DNA of 5,426 nucleotides from an uncultured Planctomycetaceae bacterium. Its GTDB lineage: Bacteria > Planctomycetota > Planctomycetia > Planctomycetales > Planctomycetaceae. The DNA lies in contig CAIJTL010000136.1 of assembly GCA_903823545.1 (NCBI GenBank), positions 1 through 5,426 of the forward strand, written 5' to 3'. Below the pieces are notes generated by a model. That model was given only the letters and a program-made list of their open reading frames with translations. It searched no databases and had not been told where the DNA came from. Below are positions 1 to 5,426 of this stretch, piece after piece; position 1 is the first letter of the stretch, and every line of letters begins with the position of its first letter. A program made the translations under genes and the position numbers.

Positions 1-380
1 ATCTCCGAACCGTCAATAAAGGAAGTAACCATATTGACATGTTGCCTGGGATTAGATACGGAATTGCCAGATTTTTTATCGAAAAGGTTGCGTTTCATTT
101 GAATAACCACATTACCCTCATCATTTGGATCAAACCAAATATCTCCCGGTGGTACGGCAATATCAAATCTTTCTGAATTATTTGGTGTTAATCCAAATTC
201 ATGATCTATAAACTGTCCAAAAACCCAACAAAAATCACTTAAATTTGATGGATCTTTTATATCAACTTCATCTTGAGCAAAAATTTCATTACTAATAACC
301 CTGCCACTGATTCTACCTGTGAAAGGTTGAAAAATACCATCCTGGTAGGCAGCCTTTCCGAGTCTGACCAGATTTGTACC
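1..380 (-). CDS. Animal-type haem peroxidase (An_peroxidase family), internal fragment, both ends missing
   Basis: Reading the minus strand from about 380 to 1 gives roughly 126 codons with no stop, and the translation matches animal-type haem peroxidases (myeloperoxidase/peroxidasin superfamily, also found in bacteria). Seen: an N-terminal [15 protein letters not shown] segment; the distal-haem motif FGQFIDHE (about 198-221), carrying the Gln, the Asp that forms a haem ester and the distal His known from myeloperoxidase; then NPRQ; and TSFIDGSE at the left edge, corresponding to the calcium-binding loop. The Asp that normally follows the distal His is Glu here. The proximal His and the catalytic Arg would lie beyond position 1. 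Family members use H2O2 to oxidise halides or organic substrates and are often secreted. The C-terminus is cut by the window; the N-terminus is lost at the junction with the MCP. Base composition is much more AT-rich than the rest of the window, suggesting another origin. Family call is confident; exact substrate is unknown. Confidence 0.88.
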
Positions 381-383
381 TGT
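368..383. other. Breakpoint between the peroxidase fragment and the MCP fragment
   Basis: Peroxidase-like sequence on the minus strand runs up to about 378-380, and MCP-like sequence on the plus strand begins at about 368-374, just after an in-frame TGA at 365-367. Both genes are cut internally: the peroxidase lacks its N-terminus and the MCP lacks TM1 and most of its sensor domain. GC content changes across the same point. No insertion-sequence end, direct repeat or tRNA is visible here. It could be a real rearrangement or a chimeric join made during amplification or assembly; the sequence alone cannot decide. The boundaries are approximate because they rest on recalled family similarity. 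Confidence 0.72.
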
Positions 384-1558
384 TGAGCGTGTCTGAATCG
401 ACCGCCCCCAAGACAACACCGGATGATTTTGAGCGTGTCGTGAAAGGAGCAACTGATGCCAGCTTTGCACTTTGGCGGACCGGTGCAAAGGAATTGGATG
501 TGCTGTTACAGATTCGGAGTGAAGCCCACTCATCCCGTCGTTTATGGGCTCTGATCCTGACTTCGGTGGCATTGGCGGTTTCCGTTTTATTGGTGCTGCA
601 AGTTGCCAAGGGAATTACTCAACCAATGGCGACCTGCGTCAACGGGCTTCAGAAGTTGGCAGCCAAAGATTTGACCCATCGTCTGGATTCGAACAGTCAC
701 GGCGAACTCGGTGACATCGCTGGAGCAATCAATCAAGCGGCCGACGGCATGCGACAAGCAATTCATTCGTTGAACGCCAGCGCTGAAGAACTCAAGCATG
801 CCTCTGAAAATCAAACAGAAGCCAGCCATCAAATGAGCGCAAACGCGGAAGAAACGTCCGCGCAGGCGAAGATCGTGTCTAAGGCCGCAGAGAAGGTGAG
901 CAAGAACGCGCAAGCGGTGGCGATGGCTGTCGACGAGTTGAGCAACAGCATTCGTGAGATCGCCTCGAACGCGCAAGATGCCGCACGCGTCGCGACCGAA
1001 GCGGTTCAAGTCGCAGGAAGCACGAACGTCACGGTGACGCGACTCGGCCAAAGCAGCACCGAAATCGGAGAGGTGATTAAGGTCATCACGTCGATCGCCG
1101 AGCAGACCAATTTGCTAGCACTCAACGCGACAATTGAAGCGGCACGAGCGGGTGAAGCGGGGAAAGGTTTCGCCGTCGTCGCGAACGCGGTCAAAGAACT
1201 CGCCAAAGAAACGGCGAAAGCAACCGACGACATCAGCCGCAAGATCGACGGCACGCAGCGCGACATTCATGACGCGGTTGAAGGAATTCGTCGCATCGGA
1301 AACATCATCGAACAGATCAATGATTTTCAGAACTCGATCGCCGGTGCGGTTGAAGAGCAGACCGTGGTGACCAAGCAGATCAGCAGCAACGTGGCCGACG
1401 CCGCTCGTGGTACGACCGAGATCGCCGACAACATTGTCGCTGTGGCTCAAGCCGCTGCGGGTACCGCAGAAGGAGCAGCAACGACTCAACAAGCGGCACA
1501 GAAAGCGGCAAGTCTCGCGGTGCGACTGCAAGGTCTCGTCGCGCAGTTCAAGAGTTAA
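374..1558 (+). CDS. Methyl-accepting chemotaxis protein, 5'-truncated
   Basis: Inner-membrane chemoreceptor that controls CheA through CheW and is methylated by CheR and demethylated by CheB. The frame opens after a stop at 365-367; TTG at 374 is only the first possible start and probably not the native one. Residues 1-55 resemble the last helix of a periplasmic four-helix sensor; 57-78 form a transmembrane helix (TM2); 79-131 a HAMP domain (conserved Pro at 84, ELG at 111-113). The rest is the cytoplasmic coiled-coil hairpin, with the near-invariant tip at about 241-277 ([20 protein letters not shown] followed by GKGFAVVA). Candidate methylation sites are the Glu pairs at 159-160 and 327-328. 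TM1 and most of the ligand-binding domain are absent. At the tip, the usual Glu in the VA-x-E-V motif is Ala (272). The C-terminus (QFKS) has no NWETF-like tether for CheR/CheB. The family is certain; the ligand cannot be told. Confidence 0.95.
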   Translation: MYLLSVSESTAPKTTPDDFERVVKGATDASFALWRTGAKELDVLLQIRSEAHSSRRLWALILTSVALAVSVLLVLQVAKGITQPMATCVNGLQKLAAKDLTHRLDSNSHGELGDIAGAINQAADGMRQAIHSLNASAEELKHASENQTEASHQMSANAEETSAQAKIVSKAAEKVSKNAQAVAMAVDELSNSIREIASNAQDAARVATEAVQVAGSTNVTVTRLGQSSTEIGEVIKVITSIAEQTNLLALNATIEAARAGEAGKGFAVVANAVKELAKETAKATDDISRKIDGTQRDIHDAVEGIRRIGNIIEQINDFQNSIAGAVEEQTVVTKQISSNVADAARGTTEIADNIVAVAQAAAGTAEGAATTQQAAQKAASLAVRLQGLVAQFKS

Positions 1559-1665
1559 GAATTACTCGCTCTCCGTGATACCAAGTCTTCAATAACGCCC
1601 CACCGAGCTTACCTCATTGGTCTCTACTGAAGTCTTCCATCCTTCGGAAAACGTGACTGTCTTAC

Positions 1666-1738
1666 CTCTGCGCCCTTCGTTTCTCTGCGGTAAAAATGCT
1701 TCAGAAGATTTTACCGCAGAGAAACGAAGAGCGCAGAG
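1666..1738. repeat. Strong inverted repeat (30-bp arms, 13-base spacer)
   Basis: Arms 1666-1695 and 1709-1738 are reverse complements with one mismatch (C at 1674 against the base opposite). As RNA from either strand this would form a very stable hairpin of about 30 bp between the mcp stop and cheW. It has no following T-run on the plus strand, so it is more likely a repeat-element core, mRNA-processing or stabilising structure than a simple terminator. Confidence 0.85.
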
Positions 1739-1745
1739 AAGGCAA

Positions 1746-1760
1746 AAATGGTGACCATTT
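1746..1760. promoter_or_regulatory. Perfect 15-base interrupted palindrome, possible operator
   Basis: AAATGGTGACCATTT is two perfect 7-base arms around a single G, lying about 95 bases before the cheW start and between the right arms of the larger palindrome. The left half of the larger element has no counterpart to it. The size and symmetry would suit a dimeric regulator, but no regulator gene is nearby and no promoter elements flank it convincingly, so the regulatory role is a guess. Confidence 0.25.
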
Positions 1761-1854
1761 CGAGTTGTGTTAAGACCAATAAGGCAAGCTCAGTGGGATT
1801 AGTGGATATCTTGCGAATTGAGCCTTCAATTCACTCCTTCCGTCCGGACTCATC

Positions 1855-2307
1855 ATGACGATTCGCCAACTCTGCACCTTCTACCTCGATGACTTGTTTC
1901 TGGGCGTGGATGTCACACAGGTCCAGGAAGTCGTGCAGACGGATCATCTCACGCGAGTTCCGCTGGCTGATTCGACGGTCGCCGGGATCATCAATTTGCG
2001 TGGGCAGATCGTAGCGGCAGTCAATTTGAGAGAATGCTTACAGCGATCTGTCCGCGAGATTGCTCGGTTGCCATTGTCTTTGGTGGTTCGTTGGGACGGA
2101 GCGATCGTCAGTCTCTTTGTCGATCGTATGGGCGACGTGCTGGACCTTGAGGAATCGGGCTTCCTGCCGACTCCGGAAATTGTGGACCGGAAAGTAGCTC
2201 GCCTCATCAACGGCGCTTACAAATTGCCGCACGAATTGCTTCTGGTCCTCGATACCGAGCGTGTGCTGACTCACGTGAAACATCTTCATTCAGGATCACG
2301 AGCATGA
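1855..2307 (+). CDS. cheW: Chemotaxis coupling protein CheW
   Basis: Cytoplasmic adaptor that joins the MCP tip to the CheA kinase. The 150 residues are a single CheW (SH3-like double beta-barrel) domain, the usual length. Visible family features are the opening beta strand LCTFYLDDLFLGVDV (6-20), the VQEVVQ segment (23-28), the signature VAGIINLRGQIV (42-53) followed by NLRE (57-60), and the closing LLLVLDTERVL (128-138). Family members often have Asp where Asn57 stands (DLR rather than NLR). ATG at 1855 puts the domain start six residues in, as expected, but no clear Shine-Dalgarno precedes it, only a pyrimidine-rich stretch. It lies 296 bases after the MCP and 52 before cheB on the same strand, so it probably serves this receptor and is likely co-transcribed with cheB and cheR. 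Confidence 0.95.
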   Translation: MTIRQLCTFYLDDLFLGVDVTQVQEVVQTDHLTRVPLADSTVAGIINLRGQIVAAVNLRECLQRSVREIARLPLSLVVRWDGAIVSLFVDRMGDVLDLEESGFLPTPEIVDRKVARLINGAYKLPHELLLVLDTERVLTHVKHLHSGSRA

Positions 2308-2348
2308 CACGCAAACTCTAATGTGCCCAAAACTCTTTCTACTTCGTT

Positions 2349-2353
2349 AAGGA
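2349..2353 (+). promoter_or_regulatory. Ribosome binding site of cheB
   Basis: AAGGA sits 6 bases before GTG at 2360. It supports this GTG as the cheB start, which places the receiver domain's first beta strand (IRVLIAD) at residue 5, as normal for CheB. Confidence 0.65.
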
Positions 2354-2359
2354 TTTTGC

Positions 2360-3463
2360 GTGACCTCCCCAATCCGAGTCTTGATTGCTGATGGATCGCC
2401 AGCGACTCGGTCGGCATTACGTCGGCAGTTAACTGCGGAGGGTGACGTTGAGGTGGTCGGCTCGGCGGCGAACGGTCGGCAGATGTTGCAACAGATCGAA
2501 GCCAGCACGCCACATGTTGTCGTGCTCGATATCGAAATGCCGGAGATGGACGGCTTGCGAGCGCTGGCGTTGCTGCGAACAAATCATGCGACGCTCCCAG
2601 TCATCATGTTTAGCCGATTGTTGCGACGGGGTGCTCCGGAATCAGTAGAAGCACGCTTGCTAGGAGCGAATGAATCTCTGCAAAAGCCCGAAGACAAAGA
2701 GGCGTTCGCAGAGTGCGTCGCCCGCGAACTGATACCGCGAATCCGATCGCTGGCAGGGAGTGGATCACCCACCTTGTCAGAGCTTCCGGCGCGACTTCAC
2801 AAAGCCAGTCGCGACCCGATCGTGGCGACCAGTCAAACAGCAACTGCGACTGCGTCGAGCGACTTACCCAATCGCGCGAAAGTGCCAATCGAAGTGATCG
2901 CAATCGCGTCATCGACTGGCGGACCAGCGGCACTCGCCGACCTGCTATCGGGATTGCCCTCAAGCGTGTCGGTACCAATTGTCGTCGTGCAGCACATGGG
3001 AGCAGGATTTACGGGAGGTTTAGCCGATCGGCTTGCCACGAAGTCGGGTATGAAAGTTTTAGAGGCACAAGACGAAGCGCCCGTCGATGCCGCTCAAGTC
3101 TGGATTGCTCGCGGTGACTATCACTTGTTCTTGGAACGTCGCGCGAACGGTGTGCGATTGCGAATCAATCAAGCTCCTCCCGAAAACGAATGTCGGCCTG
3201 CGGCCGATGTTTTGTTTCGATCTGTCGCGGACATTTTTGGGCCGCGAGCGATGGCTATTGTCTTAACTGGCATGGGAAATGACGGTCTCGAAGGAAGTCG
3301 CCACATTCGAGCCGCCGGTGGCCGAGTCCTTGTTCAAGACCAAGCCTCAAGCGCCGTCTGGGGCATGCCGGGGCAAGTCGCCAATGCTGGCCTGGCCGAC
3401 GCCGTCTTACCGATCAATCAACTCAGTCGCGAGATCATGCACCAACTCATGCAGCGTCGATAG
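2360..3463 (+). CDS. cheB: Protein-glutamate methylesterase/glutamine deamidase CheB
   Basis: Removes methyl groups from MCP glutamyl esters (and deamidates Gln), giving adaptation; CheA phosphorylates its receiver to activate it. The 367 residues are a full two-domain CheB. Receiver, about 5-125: phospho-acceptor Asp57 (VVVLDIEMPEMDG), switch Ser85 and Lys109-Pro110. A low-complexity linker rich in Ala, Ser and Thr covers about 132-174. Methylesterase domain, about 176-365: catalytic Ser185 (ASSTGGP), His212 (VVVQHM) and Asp308 (LTGMGNDG), corresponding to the Salmonella Ser164/His190/Asp286 triad. Odd: the usual acidic pair at the end of beta-1 (DD) reads Asp11-Gly12, so one metal-coordinating acid is missing, and the segment before Lys109 (GANESLQ) is not the usual GADDYVT-type text. 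GTG start is supported by AAGGA. It sits 52 bases after cheW and 31 before cheR, the typical adaptation-gene pairing. Confidence 0.96.
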   Translation: MTSPIRVLIADGSPATRSALRRQLTAEGDVEVVGSAANGRQMLQQIEASTPHVVVLDIEMPEMDGLRALALLRTNHATLPVIMFSRLLRRGAPESVEARLLGANESLQKPEDKEAFAECVARELIPRIRSLAGSGSPTLSELPARLHKASRDPIVATSQTATATASSDLPNRAKVPIEVIAIASSTGGPAALADLLSGLPSSVSVPIVVVQHMGAGFTGGLADRLATKSGMKVLEAQDEAPVDAAQVWIARGDYHLFLERRANGVRLRINQAPPENECRPAADVLFRSVADIFGPRAMAIVLTGMGNDGLEGSRHIRAAGGRVLVQDQASSAVWGMPGQVANAGLADAVLPINQLSREIMHQLMQRR

Positions 3464-3494
3464 TCGATGCCCCGCGTTATGAGATTCGAAAACC

Positions 3495-4325
3495 ATGCCT
3501 GTCACCCCAAGCAACTTCGACTGGATACGCCGCCTCGCGGAGAGTCGCACGGGAAATCTCCTTGATGCCACAAAGACGTATTTGGTCGAATCACGGTTGT
3601 CGTCCGTCGCTGAATCAGCCGGCTTCGCAAGTATTGATCCGCTCATTGACTCGCTGCGAAGCACAACCAATGTGGAACTCGAACGGACTGTCGTGGAAGC
3701 CTTGTTGACTCACGAGACATCCTTCTTTCGCGATCCTCATTACTTCGATGAACTCGGCGCCACAATCCTGCCCGAATTGATGAAACGCCGACAAACACAA
3801 CGCCGGTTGAATATCTGGTGTGCCGCATGCTCATCGGGGCAAGAGCCGTATAGCCTGGCAATGTTGCTACAAGAGCAACTTGGTGGTCTCAATGACTGGG
3901 ATGTGCGGATTGTCGCAACCGACTATTCGCGACCGATGTTGGAACAAGCTCGACGGGGGAGTTACAGCGCGGTGGAGACTCAGCGTGGCTTGTCAGCCGC
4001 GCGACTGACTCGCTTCTTTCAACGTGACGGTTCTCGACACGTTGTTGTTCCTGAACTCCGACGTTTGGTCGAATTTCGGGAGTTCAACCTCGTCAATGAT
4101 CCACCGCCGATGTCGCGTTTTGATCTTGTTCTCATTCGCAACGTACTGATCTATCTGTCTGAGTGTCATTCGCGAGAAATCCTCGAACGCATTCATGGAA
4201 CGCTCGCTCACGACGGCCATTTATTGCTGGGCTCAACAGAAACCCTCATACCGACACCGGACAAGTTCGCTCGCGTCGAGCATTGTCGGATTACTTGCTA
4301 CCGACCGGTCCCTTCAGTGCAATGA
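3495..4325 (+). CDS. cheR: Chemotaxis protein methyltransferase CheR
   Basis: Transfers methyl groups from S-adenosylmethionine to glutamates of MCPs, opposing CheB. At 276 residues it has the usual length. The N-terminal helical domain (about 7-72) ends in the family motif LLTHETSFFRD (70-80; the first polar residue is more often Asn). The Rossmann-like methyltransferase domain follows: SAM-binding motif I at IWCAACSSGQEPYSLAM (107-123), the acidic motif II ATDYSRPMLEQAR (141-153), FDLVLIRNVLIYLS (209-222), and the GHLLLGSTETL strand (241-251). No TPR or other C-terminal extension is present. ATG at 3495 gives a normal N-terminus; only a weak GAG lies upstream. It begins 31 bases after cheB and is last in the cluster. 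Because the neighbouring MCP has no C-terminal pentapeptide, CheR probably acts on it without tethering (inference). Confidence 0.96.
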   Translation: MPVTPSNFDWIRRLAESRTGNLLDATKTYLVESRLSSVAESAGFASIDPLIDSLRSTTNVELERTVVEALLTHETSFFRDPHYFDELGATILPELMKRRQTQRRLNIWCAACSSGQEPYSLAMLLQEQLGGLNDWDVRIVATDYSRPMLEQARRGSYSAVETQRGLSAARLTRFFQRDGSRHVVVPELRRLVEFREFNLVNDPPPMSRFDLVLIRNVLIYLSECHSREILERIHGTLAHDGHLLLGSTETLIPTPDKFARVEHCRITCYRPVPSVQ

Positions 4326-4340
4326 AGATCGCGGCACGTT

Positions 4341-4985
4341 TTAATAGAGCTTCTCGCAATACGCCTTGTCGATCATCGCCTGGAGTTCATCGACAGGCGT
4401 GGCCAAGCCGATTTGATCAACCAGAATCTTTCCAAGCGTTGGCATTTGATCGCGCGTCAGCCGGTAGTTGTCGCTCCACAACCGCGAACGAATCAGGGCC
4501 TTGGCGCATTGCAGAAAGGCTTCACGAACTTCAACCAACAGTCCGGTCTTCGGGACTTTCCCGTTAACCGCGCAGCGATCGAGCAATTGTGATCGAACGA
4601 CGACACGGCCAATGCCGTTGATCCGCAACGTCTCATCGATACCTGGAATCAAAAAGAGTAATCCGACATTCGGGTTCTGCACGAGATTTCGCAGGCTGTC
4701 GATGCGGTTGTTGCCGAGTCGATCTGGAATCAGAAGCGTGCGATCGTCGAGCACACGGACAAAACCCGGTGCGTCACCGCGCGGCGAGACGTCTGCAGTT
4801 CCATCTGCCGCAGCGGTCGAGAGACAAAGAAACGGAGACCGCTCGATGAAGGTTCGGCAATGTGAATCCAGTTGCGTCAGGCTCTTGCGAGCAGCTAAGT
4901 CAGAAGGTGCGCCGTACAACGCACGCAATTCGTCTTCACTTTCTGCAATCTCCACTTCAAGGCCACAACTGGTCGCAGTCTTCAT
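4341..4985 (-). CDS. PPOX-class flavoprotein, DR2398-like (pyridoxamine 5'-phosphate oxidase-like, FMN-binding)
   Basis: Cytoplasmic split-barrel protein of the pyridoxamine-phosphate-oxidase superfamily, closest by my reading to the DR2398-type subfamily (FMN-dependent, true substrate unknown). The 214 residues include FLCLSTAAADG (52-62), the hallmark DVSPRGDAPGFV (65-76), LLIPDRLGNNRIDSLRN (84-100), the NPNVGLLFLIPG strand (104-115), ETLRINGIGRVV (118-129) and, near the C-terminus, CAKALIRSRLW (160-170), all typical of that subfamily. No signal peptide or membrane segment is seen. ATG at 4985 is well supported by GGAG 8 bases upstream. It starts 23 bases after the DUF1080 stop on the same strand, so both may be one transcript, and it ends 15 bases from the cheR stop, convergent. 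Binding of FMN rather than F420 or haem is inferred from the family; the physiological reaction cannot be told. Confidence 0.9.
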   Translation of the reverse strand: MKTATSCGLEVEIAESEDELRALYGAPSDLAARKSLTQLDSHCRTFIERSPFLCLSTAAADGTADVSPRGDAPGFVRVLDDRTLLIPDRLGNNRIDSLRNLVQNPNVGLLFLIPGIDETLRINGIGRVVVRSQLLDRCAVNGKVPKTGLLVEVREAFLQCAKALIRSRLWSDNYRLTRDQMPTLGKILVDQIGLATPVDELQAMIDKAYCEKLY

Positions 4986-4993
4986 TCAGCGAT

Positions 4994-4997
4994 CTCC
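4994..4997 (-). promoter_or_regulatory. Ribosome binding site of the PPOX gene
   Basis: On the minus strand GGAG lies 8 bases before the ATG at 4985, in the 23-base gap after the DUF1080 stop. It fixes the start of the flavoprotein gene and makes translation as the second gene of a two-gene transcript plausible. Confidence 0.65.
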
Positions 4998-5008
4998 GAG
5001 TTTGCCGC

Positions 5009-5426
5009 TCACTTGATGTCGCGAATTCGAATGTTCTTGAACTCCGCCCACATCGGCTTCCCGGCGTGAAGTTGCAGAGCCAAGATCCCTTCCGACAGCG
5101 CCAGGTCCGAGTTGTTATCCGTGAAGTCCAGAATCAAGCGATTGTTGAGGTAATGCTGAATGTGGTTCCCTTTGGCGATGATCACGACATCGTTCCAATC
5201 GTCGAGCTTGAAGAGCGTCTTGAACGCCGCTTGATCGACCAAGTCAGACTTGATGACCTTCTTGCCTTCTTTTTCCCAAGTCGCCTGCTCACCGGCGAGA
5301 CAAATCCGTCCGCGTTTGCCCCCTTCGTCGTAGATGAAACCGCTCACGTTCGGCAGTTGAGTCTCGTTCCGAAGTTCGTGTTGATAACCGCGCACGACCC
5401 ACTCGTTGCCGACCTTCCCTTCGGTG
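5009..5426 (-). CDS. DUF1080 (3-keto-disaccharide hydrolase-like) protein, C-terminal part
   Basis: The last 138 residues of a DUF1080-domain protein (LamG/concanavalin-like beta sandwich, PF06439), a family greatly expanded in Planctomycetota and usually secreted. Seen: NEWVVRGYQHEL near the window edge, SGFIYDEGGKRGRICL in the middle, the DDWNDVVIIAKGNHIQHYLN segment followed by ILDFTD, and the closing AEFKNIRIRDIK typical of the family C-terminus. The frame stays open to position 5425, so a GTG at 5393-5395 that could be taken as a start is internal; the N-terminus, and any signal peptide, lie beyond the window. Some members are described as hydrolases acting on 3-keto-glycosides, but activity cannot be assigned from this piece. 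It stops 23 bases before the PPOX gene on the same strand. Confidence 0.9.
   Translation of the reverse strand, partial: TEGKVGNEWVVRGYQHELRNETQLPNVSGFIYDEGGKRGRICLAGEQATWEKEGKKVIKSDLVDQAAFKTLFKLDDWNDVVIIAKGNHIQHYLNNRLILDFTDNNSDLALSEGILALQLHAGKPMWAEFKNIRIRDIK

Larger units (their letters stand above)
1598..1798. repeat. Nested imperfect palindrome, probable dispersed intergenic repeat element
   Basis: Two sets of inverted arms are nested. The outer arms, 1598-1622 and 1774-1798, match at 21 of 25 positions when one is reverse-complemented. The inner arms, 1666-1695 and 1709-1738, match at 29 of 30, with a 13-base spacer whose centre (CTTCAGAAG, 1699-1707) can fold once more. The inner arm carries CTCTGCG twice and ends in CTCTGCGGTAAAA. 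I recall similar CTCTGCG/CGCAGAG intergenic repeats in planctomycetes and other environmental bacteria, so a dispersed, possibly MITE- or REP-like element is likely; copy number cannot be seen here. The segments between outer and inner arms pair poorly. Confidence 0.8.
1559..1854. other. Intergenic region between mcp and cheW
   Basis: These 296 bases hold no credible gene. About 200 of them (1598-1798) form a nested imperfect palindrome, listed separately. I found no convincing sigma-70-type promoter; after the inner stem comes AAGGCAAAA rather than a T-run, so a standard intrinsic terminator for mcp is not supported. cheW may be read through from mcp or may have its own promoter that I cannot recognise. 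Confidence 0.7.

Noticed and set aside
381..531. Peroxidase frame stays open past the junction into the MCP region, with an ATG near 531, suggesting a fused longer gene
   Set aside because: Residues upstream of about 380 do not resemble a peroxidase and are simply the antisense of MCP codons, so the extension is accidental.
313..609. Minus-strand open frame of 98 codons across the junction
   Set aside because: It is out of frame with the peroxidase and antisense to the MCP, with no recognisable domain; it is a shadow frame.
1666..1738. Inner inverted repeat as an intrinsic terminator for mcp
   Set aside because: No T-run follows the stem on the plus strand, and the long arms with repeat-like CTCTGCG text fit a repeat element better.
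1666..1740. Possible CRISPR array from the repeated CTCTGCG words
   Set aside because: The copies are inverted and irregular, with no evenly spaced spacers and no cas genes.
1801..1854. Possible -35/-10 promoter (TTGCGA at 1811) in front of cheW
   Set aside because: No acceptable -10 box lies at the right spacing.
4468..5016. Long plus-strand open frame of 182 codons
   Set aside because: It is antisense to the PPOX gene, which has strong family motifs throughout; the plus-strand translation shows only arginine- and serine-rich shadow sequence.
5009..5395. DUF1080 reading as a complete 128-residue gene starting at GTG 5393-5395
   Set aside because: The frame continues open to the window edge and the upstream residues (NEWVV before RGYQ) fit the family, so the start is internal and the gene is partial.

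Overview
The window looks like a planctomycete chromosome segment with a short foreign-looking end. Four things point to Planctomycetota: a DUF1080-type (3-keto-disaccharide hydrolase-like) protein, a DR2398-type PPOX flavoprotein, a compact mcp-cheW-cheB-cheR cluster, and an intergenic palindrome built on a CTCTGCG...CTCTGCGGTAAAA theme. The phylum call is an inference from gene content; no rRNA or other phylogenetic marker is present.

Layout. Positions 1 to about 380 (minus strand) are AT-rich (about 34% GC by hand count over 61-240) and encode an internal piece of an animal-type haem peroxidase. It runs off the left edge and stops abruptly at about 368-383. From that point the sequence is GC-richer (about 53-63% in the lines I counted) and encodes, on the plus strand, a methyl-accepting chemotaxis protein (374-1558) that has lost its N-terminal transmembrane helix and most of its sensor domain. 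Two unrelated genes are thus cut at the same point, head to head, so this is either a rearrangement breakpoint or a chimeric assembly join. A 296-base gap (1559-1854) holds a nested imperfect palindrome of about 200 bp. Then come cheW (1855-2307), cheB (2360-3463) and cheR (3495-4325), all on the plus strand with short gaps. The right part is on the minus strand: a PPOX flavoprotein (4341-4985), convergent with cheR across only 15 bases, and upstream of it the C-terminal 138 residues of a DUF1080 protein (5009-5426, cut by the window edge).

How the genes work together. The MCP senses a signal and, through CheW, controls a CheA kinase that is not in this window. CheR adds and CheB removes methyl groups on MCP glutamates, which gives adaptation. 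The set is the receptor, coupling and adaptation half of a chemosensory system; cheA and cheY must lie elsewhere, possibly upstream of the lost MCP 5' end. The two minus-strand genes have no evident link to chemotaxis. I see no convincing undescribed system. The most informative observations are the peroxidase/MCP junction, the nested palindrome, and several residue changes in CheB and the MCP tip.
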